This document shows positions 23,024 through 35,300 of a DNA stretch of 64,000 nucleotides, in pieces; the stretch's first letter is position 1, and the number at the start of each line of letters is the position of its first letter. The position numbers were made by a program, and so were the translations under genes. Under the pieces are notes generated by a model. The model was not told the origin of the DNA. It saw nothing but the letters and a program-made list of their open reading frames with translations, and made no database searches. The DNA is from Andrena cerasifolii (lineage: Eukaryota > Arthropoda > Insecta > Hymenoptera > Andrenidae). The stretch is taken from the NCBI RefSeq assembly GCF_050908995.1, contig NC_135120.1:9747433-9811432 (forward strand), in the 5' to 3' direction.

Positions 23024-26000
23024 GCGTTGCACTCGGTACGACCCGTTGCAATTAGAAGGCAGGTTTCGCATGACTCTTGCCTTTACCGAAGAATGCCGTT
23101 CCCGGGACGGTTTATAAATTCAGATTACATTCGTGCCTCTCGATTTCGTATGAGGGCACCTTTATCTCGCATCGAGCACTGTACGGACCGAACGACCTAC
23201 CACGACCTCGCCCAACTCTCAATATTGCGTCCCAAGAGTCGAGATCTCGTCTCGGCTGGTACGTACACCCACGTGATACGTTTCCCGCAAGGTTGTCCTG
23301 GTAGCAATGAAAAGAACGCTGCACCTTTGCTCGCTTCGTTCTCCGTAATTTCGAAAATTCTTTATAGGACTTTAGATCTATCATTTGGTAAAAAAGATAT
23401 TTTACAGTTCCCGAGTTATAACACAAAATCAGAAAAGAGCCGAATTTTCAGAGGTTAATTTCACCCCCCTCGAGTGAATTTGGGCAGCAAATAAAAATTG
23501 CGTTGTAATCAGGAGGAAATCCCCTACATATTCACAAAGTTTCAGAATTCTTTGAATTTCCGAATTCGGGTTCTTCCCTTGTAAGTTACTTTGCTTCAAA
23601 TATTCAATATCTATTTTCTATAGATATTTTGTAATGAACAATAAACTTTTAATATAAACGTTACACGCATTACAGTAATATGAAATAATGAAAGACTACC
23701 AACCACAGAACATCTACATGAAAAACAATAGTCAAGCATGCATACCAGCGTATCTACAGCGAGAAATAATATAATATATAATAAAAAGCAAAATATTATT
23801 AAACGTAAGAAAGAAATATAAATCAACTTCAACAGTAGCTGCGAGAAGACTTCATTTCCTTGGTAGTCACTAGATATGAGATACCGTCAATTATGAATGT
23901 TTTCCAATTTTTTTTTTTTGATGCCTCGAATATCCTCCCAATCTAAAGCCAAATCAGTAGATTTGAAAGTCAGATTTTGTTCTTCAAGCTTTATTAGTGG
24001 CTTCGATCGGCAATTATCAGCTGCTGTGGAGCGCTGTGGTTTATCGCCACGTAGACCAGGAATGCAGTGCGAAATAAGAACACAGCATTTCAAGTCTAAT
24101 GGTATCCCACCTGTGTAAGTGATAGTCAGGTTATCCCTGGCACCGCTCTATCGCTTGAGGGTAAAATTCTTTCACATCAGCGGAAGCGATTCAACCGTTC
24201 CCCGTCGCGAATTTTAATTCTTCCAGCGGCCAGCAACCGCGATGGAAATGCATTCCATCGATTTCTATATGCAATCCCGGGCGAAACGATAGAGCGATTT
24301 CTTTCGTCATAGCTGTAATATCACAGTCACCTTCGCGTCGCTTCGAGGCGAATGTTCACCGTGACACGACACCGGCGAACTTTCTATTATTATCTACGGT
24401 TGTCTCCTGCGTCGCGATTTAAAACCGGATAATAACTGTTGGCCCATTGTTTACCATGTATACGAGGTGTGCGCGCGGTAACACGTGGTCGTAACTTTGA
24501 CAGTAGCCTCGAGATCTTCAGATATTGAAGTTCTTGGAGATACGCAGGGTAACTTAGGAAAATGGGGTGAACAATTTTAGGGATATGTACTGCTTACAAA
24601 AGCAGACAAATTAGCGGGCAATTAACAGAGGTTTATGAATCAACCCTTAAGGATACTAGGCAGTCGTTTCTGTCGATGATGAAGCATTTCTTTTTCATTT
24701 AATCGCAAAGAGATCGATGCTGAGACTTATTCTTTGTCACAAAGTTTGTTAACATCATAAGCTTTAAAAAAAAACACGTTCGCTTAGTCAAGAATATGCG
24801 TTTGATTTGTGATTGACTCGACATATGTTGTCCATTTTGTCAGCACTAGTGTCTAAATTCTTCGACTCCTTTTTCATACCAGTAAACTGGCTAAACACTT
24901 TCTATCGAAGGTGAAGCCACTTCCGTCTGAAACATAATTCCAATCTCGATTCGAAGTCGTAATCATTTTTCTAATAAGTGCTTCACGCGCTATTGCTTGA
25001 AACTGCACTCGCGTGTTACGATACACCGTGCTGCAGTGTACGCGTGCTAGAAAGCTATCGCGACAAATTACCGATCAACTCGCGCCGTCGCGTGGAAAAC
25101 GAAAACGTAAAAGCGAGGGAACAGAAACGGGAAGCGAAAGCTTCTGGAGACGAATCGCCGGAGGTGCTGTGCGCCAGTGGAAAGGTCAAGGAAGAGGAGG
25201 ACAGTGGAGGGTGCGCGGAGACAAATTGAGATTGTTGCACGTACACAGTTTACCTCACTTACTCACTCGAGAAGGAACTTTCGAAAGAGTATGCAACAGA
25301 AAATCAGGGAACATGCATGTACTATTATTTATTTACTCTCAACATAAAAATTAACCAGCCAAAAAGTAACGTTTATTTTCTTTAAAATCATTCGAAGCTT
25401 AATTTAATTCTATTACTAGAAAGTCGACTCTCCCCAATATCAAATTTATTATGCACATACCCATGCATTTCTATGCTCACTAATTACCACCTGCTCGCTC
25501 GTTCCACGAGCAAGCGATTCTCACAGAATTATTATTCCCTCGTTCGACACGTTGCATTAAGAGACACTCGGTATCGCAGACACAGGAACACGGAAGTTGC
25601 AACAAGTTCACGTTCAACACCGTTGCTTGTTCCTGGTTTCTGCGCGATGGCACAATGAGGGACGAAGGGGGGGGGGGGTCTCCCCTTATCTCGTTGACCA
25701 CGGTGGATTTTCTATCGGTTTATCAAGCGGCTCTAATCGTTACGGGATAATAAACTCGGTTGCTCATTAAAGGGAACGATAATCCGCGCTCCGCGTCCAG
25801 ACGAGGAGGGGGCCCTTTCCGCCGCTCGTGATTCAAACGTCAAACGATTTTCAATCAGCCGGCCATCGGAGATTAATGGGGATCCGCGCGGGCTGAGGAG
25901 TGGTTTCTTTTTAAACTCTAAATACCATCGCGAATATAGATTTATGGATAGCGATCGTTCAATCTTCGGATTCAGCTGTGCCGCCGGCGGCGCTGGAAGA

Positions 26001-26240
26001 TAAATCGCGCCTGTGGGGGAAAAAAAGATCGGCCGTGTGTCGATCGAGGTCTCGCGTGGCGATCGGGATCGATCCGAGGCATTGTTTCGTTGGGAAATAA
26101 CGAATCGCTGACGGGGGACGCGGAGCGTGGAAACGCAGAGTTGGAATTGTTAAATGAGAAGGGTTTATACAATTTCATCCCAGTCTCGGTTTCGTCGGAA
26201 ATCTTCGAGTAGCGTAACAGTTCGAGTTGCATAAGCAGAA
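23023..26240. other. Non-coding sequence, mixed
   Basis: Dispersed-repeat-like AT-rich DNA lies at 23340-23600. An ORF pair around 23887-24118, open on both strands and next to a T11 run, is not recognised. A pure G12 run is at 25667-25678. The rest (24120-26240) alternates AT-rich and CpG-rich DNA. Confidence 0.4.
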
Positions 26241-26244
26241 TTAA

Positions 26245-26983
26245 GGGTGGTTTGCGCCTTGTTGGGCCGAAAATTAGGCAATTCTTTGTGAATTTTTTCT
26301 ACAAAAACGGTTGGACAAATCAATTTGAGGTTTGGCAAGCTGTTTTATTGTATCTTGAACTGTTGTTCTGAATTTTTGTGTGACAGTGAAAAAAACAACA
26401 TGGCAGATACAAGAAGAGCGTTGAAAAATAATCGGGCGGTCCTGGCGTTGACGAAATGTACTGTAACGTTTATCAGAAACATAAAAAGGAAAAGAGATTC
26501 TTAATCTATATGAATGTGGCTATCGGTGGTAGTAGATTTATTAATAAATGTAAAAAAATGTTAAAATGGCAGCCTTTTGAAGAAGGCGAAGCGTCCTGAT
26601 ATGAGTCTGAAACAGGTTTTGCCGCAAAATCGGAATAACTTCTTTAAATAAAAAAGAAACGGTAACAGATACGGCAATAAATCTACTACCACCGATGGCC
26701 ACATTTATATAGATTAAGAATCTCTTTTCTTTTTTGTGTTTCGGATGAACCTTACTACGAAAACAGTACTTTTCGTCAACGTCACAACCACACGATTATT
26801 TTTCAACGTTTTTTTTTTGTATCTGCCATGTTTTTCATTCACTGTCACACAAAAATTCAGAACAATAGTTCAAAATACAATAAAACAGCTTGCCAAACCT
26901 CAAATTAATTTGTCGAGCCGTTTTTGTAGAAAAAATTCACAAAGAATTACCTATTTTTCGGCCCAACAAGGCGCAAACCCCCC
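26245..26983. mobile_element. TTAA-flanked foldback element, 739 bp
   Basis: TTAA (26241-26244 and 26984-26987) flanks ends GGGTGGTTTGCGCCTTGTTG and the complement of GGGGGGTTTGCGCCTTGTTG. The inverted similarity runs about 290-300 bp into each side (left to about 26540, right from about 26679), for example through TTTGGCAAGCTGTTTTATTG and CGGTGGTAGTAGATTTA. Only about 140 bp at the centre is unpaired. TTAA suggests piggyBac-type mobilisation, though the end bases are GGG rather than CCC. No transposase is encoded. Confidence 0.9.
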
Positions 26984-26987
26984 TTAA

Positions 26988-29114
26988 GGAGCTTTTCTGA
27001 AAATCTCGCGCCGCTCAAAGTGTTAATACAAATAGCAATTGCATTACTCGAATTGGGAACCTTGCAGTAAGAGGGGCGCAGCTCCATCTGTACCAACTTC
27101 GAGTAAATTAGAAAAAACTGTTTCTAAAATTATTGCTTTGACTTGACGTTAAAAAGAGAGCACTAATTGAAAAATATATATTTTCACACAATAAGTAGTA
27201 GTTATTGAGTTGATAAATTTTCATTGCTATTTCTGGTGAATTTTTCAAATCTGGAGCCTGACTTGCACCAAAGTGTACAAAATCGGTTGCTTTTTGATAA
27301 CTGTGCGCAATGAAGAGCACAATTTATTGATTTATTGTTGCTTCGTTAATCAAATATGGAAAAAGTCTGTTGACATTTGTCGTAGACATAAAAAAATAGC
27401 ATTATTCGTAAAATTATTCTGCCGCTTATAGAAGGGGTGAGATTCGTTCGGGAGCGTAGCTGTCCGCTGTAGTTGCTCGTTGAAAGCGAGGCGCAACGAT
27501 CTGCGCACTAATTATGGCGCAAACGCGCATTTGCTTATCGGTATTTCGTCATTCGGACAGCACTTTACCTTCGACTGGCGAATAATGGTTTAATTAAACA
27601 CCACGTGTAGAACCGCAGCCGCCTTGTAAAGCTGCTGTCGATTAATTTACAGTGGTAATAGTCCGCGGGCAGCTTCCAACCTATGTACGCGGTGAAATAG
27701 CCCCTACGGAGAGTCCATTCTAGTAAGAACGCATATATTAGTCCCGGTACTCGCAATTAACCGTTGACATTTACTCCACCGCGCGCTCTCCTTTTTCCAT
27801 GGCACGAGTCCTTCGATTCTTCTTCCTCCACCCTGGTTGCCTCTCTCGCTCTCTCTTCCGTCCCTTCATCAAGTATCTAAGTCTCTGCCCGCCCCCCTCA
27901 TCTTGTTTTTCCTTCTCTAGCTTCCACGATTTCCCTTTTCCCCTCGTTCCTTTTTTCTTCACTGGTTTATTGCTCGTTACTATTACTCGGATACTACTGC
28001 CTAGCTTCTGGAACCCTTCAACTGCTCTCTGCGACTATTACCACTACCCAGTCAATTAATCTCAAGTACCACTGCCGTTACCCTTCGATTACGCTAGTAA
28101 TACTACATTCTAATTATTCTGTATCTACTATTTCCACTATTATCACCGCCACTTCTTTTCTACTACTCTTCACACCCTCTACACACCCCTTGGCTAGACT
28201 ACATCCACCCCGCAACACTGTTTCCCCATACCATTCTTTTTCCACTTCCCTCCTTTCAATTTAGCTCTCCCAGCACATGACCACCCCTCTCCGGTGTCTA
28301 TGGTCGACAGCCCAGCTATGTCGACCGCAGAAGGCCGTTTCTGCGTTCCTTCGCGCGGCGACAGGTCAGAACTAGACGCGAATTACCTGTTCCGCGCAGT
28401 CACCGGACCTCCTTGAGAAGTTCGAGCCACGTTTTCACGTAACACGACAGCCCGCGTGATCCCGTGCGGCTCGGGCGTCATCAACCAGCCGGAACGCTCC
28501 GATTTAACCAGCAGCTGGGGGGGCTGGGAGGGGCGGGCGCGGGGGACAACTTTTCCTTTCGTGGACCGATCGCGTTATCGAGTCGGAAAATCGGCCAGCC
28601 GGGTTGCGCAAGGCAGTGCTGAACGCCGCGCGACTTATCCCAGACACCGTTTCGCTCGGGCGAAACGCTCCGGCGGAAGGACGATGACGAGAGAGGAGCA
28701 GCAGCGGGCCAGCTCGATAAGAAACGATAACTCGTACGACGGCGACAGTGAATTACGAGTACACGGCCCGCAACATAGTAATTCATACCGAGATGGCATG
28801 AGCGGGCCACGATTAATTGCCACGATTAACGGTAATTAATAGCGCTGCCGGCCCGACGAGCAAGTGCTTGCTCGCGTTGATTGTTCCCTGCCACTATCCA
28901 CTTTTTCGCCGGATGACGCATGCGGGCGCGAACGGGCAGCTAGGAATTTTGTCGAGCAACGCGGGAGTGACGCCAAAATTTAGGGGATTTTCATGAACTT
29001 TGAGTATGGATGTCGAATCGCTTGGCGTACGTCGTGTGCGGAAATCCTCCGGTGGCATTTGATCGCAGGACTAAAGGTCTGCGCACTCATATCCGTTAAG
29101 AGTCAGTTACGTAT
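26988..29114. other. Non-coding sequence with a pyrimidine-rich tract
   Basis: The stretch 27780-28270 is strongly C/T-rich on the + strand, giving low-complexity ORFs. A CpG-rich block follows (28290-28960) with TAATTAAT words near 28810-28840. No element ends or genes were recognised. Confidence 0.45.
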
Positions 29115-29180
29115 CCGACGTGCCAGTGGTAAGAAGAAGAGGGGCGTAAGGGTATCTTCTTCTTACCACTGGCACGACGG
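29115..29180 (+). other. Near-perfect 26-bp hairpin
   Basis: CGTGCCAGTGGTAAGAAGAA plus GA (29119-29140) is an exact mirror complement of 29155-29176, with a 14-nt loop. Past one mismatch the pairing continues 4 bp to 29115 and 29181. Stem and loop sizes match the hairpin at 19393-19448. Confidence 0.9.
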
Positions 29181-29286
29181 AACGGCACTGACACGGAACT
29201 AACAAGTGTGTTTAGACCTTAAATGGACGCCTACCGGCGGTCCCCACGCGGGGTGTATGGAATATAAAAAAATTGTATTGCTTTTT

Positions 29287-29416
29287 CTCGATTTATTTAC
29301 TTGTTATAAGTCGAAAAGAAAGAGTAACTTTTTTTCATATCGCGCTTTATTCTCGATTTATTTACTTGTTATAAGTCGAAAAGAAAGAGTAACTTTCTTT
29401 CATATCGCGCTTTATT
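29287..29416. repeat. Tandem duplication, 2 x 65 bp
   Basis: Two copies (29287-29351 and 29352-29416) starting CTCGATTTATTTACTTGTTA differ at a single base (TTTTTTTC versus TTTCTTTC). The near-identity points to a recent duplication. A chance ORF spans it. Confidence 0.95.
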
Positions 29417-30752
29417 TTCGAGAAAATCGACTTTGTAATTGCTGACGATGCGTCCAGTCGCGTATAAGGAAACCTACCCTAATGAAATTCACGGGCGATT
29501 TGGGCGTAAGTGGAATTCGCCCCAAGTAAACTCCAAAGGAAATTATCATACCCTACCATAGAGAACTCTAAGTAGTTCAGACCTAAAAACATTGACGTAC
29601 GTGCAAAATATCCAACCTGTTATTATAATTATTTGCCAAAATACAAATTCTGCAAATTATTCCGGTCATTTCATTTTGAGCCCGATTGCACCTAGAAGGA
29701 TTTCATCCAGGTCGAATCCTTCCCTAGTGAGACTCGATTGTCTGATCGAAGATTCTAGGGGCAAGGATTAAAAGTAGAAACCGCGAAGTTTGCTGTGATG
29801 GAAAGTGAAAATTGGGAATTGATAACCTACTCGACGATTCTCGGATCTGAGGTAATTGCGTTCGATAAATCTTCCTGGCTTCCGTGAATATTCTGTGATA
29901 GGGATACTTTTATTTTTCCGCTGGACGGTGACATAAGAAGTACTTACAGGGTTAAATATTATCAGCAATAATAATATATTCATAACTGCTGGTGGAGGAA
30001 GTGTCATAGAAAATGAGCCCGTAATTACGCGATTACGCATAGTTGTTGCATCGAAGGATGTGATCCGTAGAAATTAAACACCCTCGGACCGGTCTCATTA
30101 TATCAAGCCGCGATTCCTGAAGTTAACGATACGCTTCTTAATTAAATTACGCGATATAATTTCCACTGATCTTCTAATGGCCCGTTTCGACGATGGGCCA
30201 GTGTAAATTACGCCAGTTATCGTCCACATAAATTAAACGTCCGCCAGGTTGAATTTGCATGTCTTTGAAAGCATCCGACGCGAGTTGATTACGACGTCAA
30301 CATCGATCTACTTTAATGAGGATTACGAATACGACGGTGCATCTAAAAGCGATGATAAAACTCACGTGATTTAAATAACGCTGCTCGTATTCCACTCCCT
30401 CTGGCAGTCACTTGTCATTAGTTTCTCGTTTGCAGTTTACAATTATATACTTGTCCTCTTTTTCGCTCGTTATCGCCTTAATTCCGATCTTTCATTCTTC
30501 AGATTCGCTAGCTTCCACTTTTATAATAACTCATCCGACTCAGAAGGGGAGGACACCATGTGGTAGACACCGATTTTTATGAGCCTTGACACTATGGATC
30601 TATGTCGAAAATAAGTAAATAGGTGTCCGAGCGTTTCAGCAAATAGGCCTTAATAATAGAGATATTTACATGTAAATTGTTATAAATTTAGGGTTTTAGT
30701 GGGTAAAAATCCCACACTACCCTGACGCTCCGGGGGATTCCCTTCTGGAGGC
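29417..30752. other. Non-coding sequence, mixed
   Basis: AT-rich, with no ORF over 90 codons, no arrays and no element ends recognised. A GGGTTAA word at about 29949 has no matching left end. Confidence 0.45.
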
Positions 30753-30853
30753 GTCGGGGTGCCTTTTCAAGATGTCTCCACGTTAAAAAAAACTTTATAA
30801 ATTTTTTTAAAATTTTTTTTTAACTTGGAGAAATCTTCAAAAAGCACCCCGAC
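30721..30853. repeat. Compound foldback
   Basis: The main arms 30753-30800 and 30806-30853 are imperfect inverted copies starting GTCGGGGTGCCTTTTCAAGA, with a loop of about 5 bp in a T/A-rich centre. The left arm also pairs with the sequence before it (CCCTGACGCTCC at 30720-30731 with GGAGGCGTCGGGG at 30747-30759), so the segment can adopt two competing folds. It may be the core of a transposon whose outer ends I could not find. Confidence 0.75.
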
Positions 30854-31806
30854 TACTTTTCTTTTTAATTCGACAGCTACAGTATTCTTTACACGAACTC
30901 TTCAATTATTCTTTATGAATTGATATGTATTCTTCAGTATTACGTAACAATTATTTGTCAAGCTAAGCAACCCTTACAAGATCCTGATCGCACACTTCAA
31001 TGGGGAAACGTAAAAATTGCGTGACTCGTGGAACATGGCTCGCGGAAACAGAATGTAGCTGGATGACGACTATGGAAATCAGACGGGTTCATTACGTCAG
31101 GCTAGGCTCAATGATCCGAGAATAACCAGCTGCTTATTATAAGCGTATCCAGTATTGCGTTAAACGGCACGGAACGAGTGAAATAATTGTCTCATTTGTC
31201 GTTTTCCCCGGTCGCCACCGATTGAAATGTCAGCCCCTATCTCGTCCGGAATGAAGTCGAATGCACGTTGTTGCTCAAAAGCCGCTAATCTATATCGATG
31301 CACATTTATACAGAGGATATTTAAGTAACAGAGGGGTGTATCGAATCTCTGATATCGCTTCTAGAAAAATGCCACTGCCCAACAGCTAAGTAGCTACGCA
31401 GTACATTAAAGCAACTTTGTTTTATCAGCGGAGCTTTGCAGCCACAGCCTTGTAATAAAATAATAATTTCCTAGTGGTAGTCCTCGACGATTAGCGCTAC
31501 TTACATCGGCTGTGGAATAATTGTAGCTGGATTTAAATACAGAGTTTTTGCTGCATCCTGCTGTTTACGCAAATTACTAATGCACGTTCTACATCTGCTT
31601 ATTTCTCTACTTTGCGTAATGGAGACGTTTTTGTTGCTATTATTGTCTGGCCGAGTCTTGACTTGGAGTAACCGCCTGGGTGAAAGTAATTTGGCGTTCT
31701 ATTTAAAGTCATTTGTTGCATCTGCATTATAATCTGTAGTATTTTCACATATCCACGTTTATCTTTCTGATAACTCTTCTCAACGTAGTCGAGAAATGTG
31801 CTGCAC
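30854..31806. other. Non-coding sequence
   Basis: Mixed AT-rich DNA with only a short minus-strand ORF near its right end, which runs into the neighbouring TIR element. Nothing else was recognised. Confidence 0.5.
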
Positions 31807-32360
31807 TTCCGAAAGGGACCGGTGGCCGATCGAGATGAAATTTGGCGGGTATTACGAGGGGTGTGGAAAGACCCCAAATATAAAATTTTAGCTTCGGCAA
31901 TTGATGCGTTCAAAAGATACAGGGGTAATTGTGCATAGAAGGGTACACCTCATCGATTTTTTTTAATCACTTTACCACGGTCCCCCTCTTAACAATATTT
32001 CTATTGACTTATACCGACGCAACGCATTACAATTTCCACCTTCCGTCCCGGGTATTAGTATTGGTTGGGGCTAGATTAGTGCGGGGGCGCGTGAAGCATG
32101 ATAGCGAACCGATGTGAGTTTGGCGATGCTAAAAATGAGACTGTGGTTACAAAATTTCAAAAATAAAAAATAGCAGGGCGGGAGGCTTCGCGGGTAGGAG
32201 GGCTTACACCAACGTTAAAAAAAATTCAATAAAAATATAACATTAATTTTTTATTAATATTTGCGAGACTAATAAATATCCGAAGCTACAATTTTGGATT
32301 TAGGGTCCACAGTTCCTCCCCTCGAACCTCATCTCGATCAGCCACCGGTCCCTTTCGGAA
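31807..32360. mobile_element. TIR element, 554 bp
   Basis: Ends start TTCCGAAAGGGACCGGTGGC and match at about 31 of 32 positions; weaker inverted similarity continues to about 100 bp (CCCAAATATAAAATTTTAGC against CCTAAATCCAAAATTGTAGC). No target duplication is clear. The interior 31999-32117 is shared with the foldback at 60.9-61.5 kb, where it occurs in both orientations. Confidence 0.8.
31999..32117 (+). repeat. Dispersed repeat module (copy A)
   Basis: This stretch (CCGACGCAACGCATT near its start, GGGTATTAGTATTGGTTGGG in the middle) recurs at about 61038-61118 (+, partly deleted) and 61168-61271 (-). Copies A and the minus copy differ at only about two positions over the last 70 bp. All can be read as a short frame with VLVLVGARLVRGRVKHDSE, but nothing else suggests a protein. 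Confidence 0.85.
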
Positions 32361-35300
32361 TAATATCCCAAGAATGTACTCTGAGATCTTCATATCCGAA
32401 GTTAATTTCCTAGATAGAACTTCAAGTGAAGAATTTTACTCCCTAGTACTGCTTACTATTCACCGAGAAATTATACGCATTTCACGTGACTGGAGATATC
32501 AAAAGAGGAAGACTGCGCGAAGTCTAATCTCCGTGCAACCTTGTTCTAATCTTGCAACCAGGTTACCTGGTGTTTTCAACAACATTTGCATAGCTATGAG
32601 AGCAAGAGCACCGTACAGACTGTATCTCACTCCGCGGAGAGACATCGATTAGCTGCAATAACTTTGGAAGCGAGTAACTGGCCAGTGGCGGAACAAGTTA
32701 GAATTTTCCAATCGGTCAACGCTCCCGGAGAAACCGTCGATCTCGCACTGTCTGCTAACGGTGTTTTTCCTTTCGTCCGGCGTAACTTAGCGGGCTAATT
32801 AATAAACGATATCGTGTGGCAACGACACCGTTCCAGCCAGACGATTGCAATTAACAGAGATATCGCTACCGCGTTGCGCTGCGCATTTTCTCGGGTTTCT
32901 CTGTTGGGAAACTGATTACTCGTGCAATAATCTGGCGCTTTCCCAAGCGTTACGTTTCATGGATATGGAATAATAAACGACTGCTGGTCAACGAGCAATT
33001 CAGCAGCTCGGACGACGCAATAATACGGAGCAGCTGTACGATCGATGAATCACATTATATTCTTCTTGCGTGAGAAAGTCCTTCGCGGGATGGCCTGCTG
33101 CACGAGTAAGAGAGTATGGAAAACTAATGACAGCACGCTAACAAAATCCTTGGCATTTCAATCTGAGAAAGTTCAATGGATTTTCAGTTTCATCTATTCC
33201 TCACCGGTTCTGCAGCTAAATTTATGCAGGGTGTAGAAGAAAGTGATAGTGACAGTCTTTAGGAACCTGTCCATCTGCATCAGTGGAGATTAAGAACACG
33301 TGAAAGTTCCCTGTATTTCTGCATACCCACTTAACGGCAGTGTAAAAAGGGGCACTAGAACAGAGTCTTTCGATTCAGCCATGACAAGCCAGCAGAATAA
33401 TTCACCATAAATTCTGCTGCTATATAATACTCTAAACAAAGGCTCAATCACTTAGATCCACCCCCATCACACTGCCCCCACCCTGTACCTACTGAATACT
33501 CGGCATTCACCGAAGACAAACTGCATGTTGAAGTAGGTTATTAAAGCTGTCCAAGGCACTTTGAGAATAATACCTGTTATGCAATGGACGCTGGAGGACT
33601 GTCTTTTAAAATCTAGTTCTGTGGTCAAAGTCACCACATTCGACGGTACACCTTCAATCTCCGAATTCGGCAAATAGAAACCTACCGTCGCAGCACAGTG
33701 GTCTGTCCAATAATAATCTAGCGGGACAAAAGTCACAGGTCGTACATAAATCATCAGTTAGGTGGAAATATTTATTATTTGTTTGGAAAACACTATCCAC
33801 ATTGGTCTATCACCCTTAAAACTTTCACCTCAGACTCCAAGGGTTTTTTAAAACCAAAATTCGTGTTTTGGGGTTTCTTAGAATGTAGAAAGCGAATATG
33901 AACTGTGCTTTGTAGAGAAGAATTGTTTACAACCACGTTCTTTAGAATGAATTACACATTTTAGCTCCTAACATCACCATTTTCGAAGAGAGAATTATTT
34001 TAATTGTGCATAAAAATTATGTAGAGTTGCAAATATTTGCAGCTATAACTTTTGAATATGTACTCTATAAAGCAAATCGAACAAAACAGCACACAAATTA
34101 TCAGGTTCCATGAGGTTCCTGATATCTAGAGCTTTTCCAACGAGAGCTATTGAAAAATTCCATCATTTTTATGATTACATTTTAATTCTGTTCGTTGAAA
34201 ATTAAAATACTCATGGCTGAAGCATCATTCCGATATCTCTGATTCAGTAGCTTGTGGTATGACCAAGATTCATTCATTTTGGATGGTCATGATTTTGAAC
34301 TTTTACCCGACAGTATACCGGCCACTGTGCGTCGGTCCCTAATTAGCATCGCGCTACTTCATATTCCAGAAACGAGCTTCTAACGGACCCCTAAACGAGA
34401 AACAATCCAAAGTGAACGCTTGCTGCCAACTTCCCACGTCCCCCAGCGCCTCCTGGTCCATGACTCATCCCCGTACCCGGACCTATCGGCGTGAACCCCT
34501 GTAATTACCGGCCGGCCGCAGAATTCGCGAAGTAATTCACGTGGGTACGGGCCGATTCGACGCCGATGTAAATAACCAATAACGATCGCGACAGGACACG
34601 TTCGGGATCGTGTGCGTGAGCACGCCGGGTTGCAGTCTACCCTGCACCCCCTTGCCCCCCGTTGCATACGTGTCACGGTACGCTTTCAGCCGGCGCACGC
34701 ATAATTTCTCATTATGCAAATCGCGGGAGGACTTTCCGCGCGATCGGTCCCGCGCCCGGTATATCTGTCGATGGCCTCGCGGACGAGCGTTCCGCGTTAA
34801 GACAGCGAATTCCACGGCCACGAGCGCCGATTTTCTGCTTGTCGCATCGGCAGCTTCGTTGACAGGATCCTGATACAGGGGTTGCCGGGCGACACGAGGA
34901 ATTCCGCGGGCCACCACGCCTAACAATCAGTTTTCGAGCGGGCGAGCCGGAATGCGGGAGCGCTCCAACGTTTCGCAGATCTCGCTGAAACACGGGACGG
35001 AATTTCGGCTGTTACTGTCGGCTATTTCGTTCTCCATAGGGTGCAGCTGAAGTAGCATTTGTGTATCGTTCTTCCGAGGAGCAACTTGGATATTAACCCT
35101 GGCGGTACCTTTTGTCTCTTTCGATTCAAGAGTAGCATTGTCGAGGGCATTAGTATATAGGTACTTAGTAATAGAGAAGATCAAAGTAGAGCGGGGTAGA
35201 TACGGTAGAGCGGGGGTCTAAATCACAGTTGAGTATTAACTAAATGCACAATTATTTAAATAACGCATGAAATAAAAGTTACTTTCACTTTAGATTATTC

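Noticed and set aside
23887..24118. Pair of antisense ORFs near a T11 run, considered as a retrocopy
   Set aside because: The minus ORF ends near an A-rich run, but I saw no target duplication and do not recognise the peptide.
35094..35115. TTAACCCTGGCGG as a piggyBac-like end
   Set aside because: No matching GGGTTAA end with complementary sequence was found nearby.
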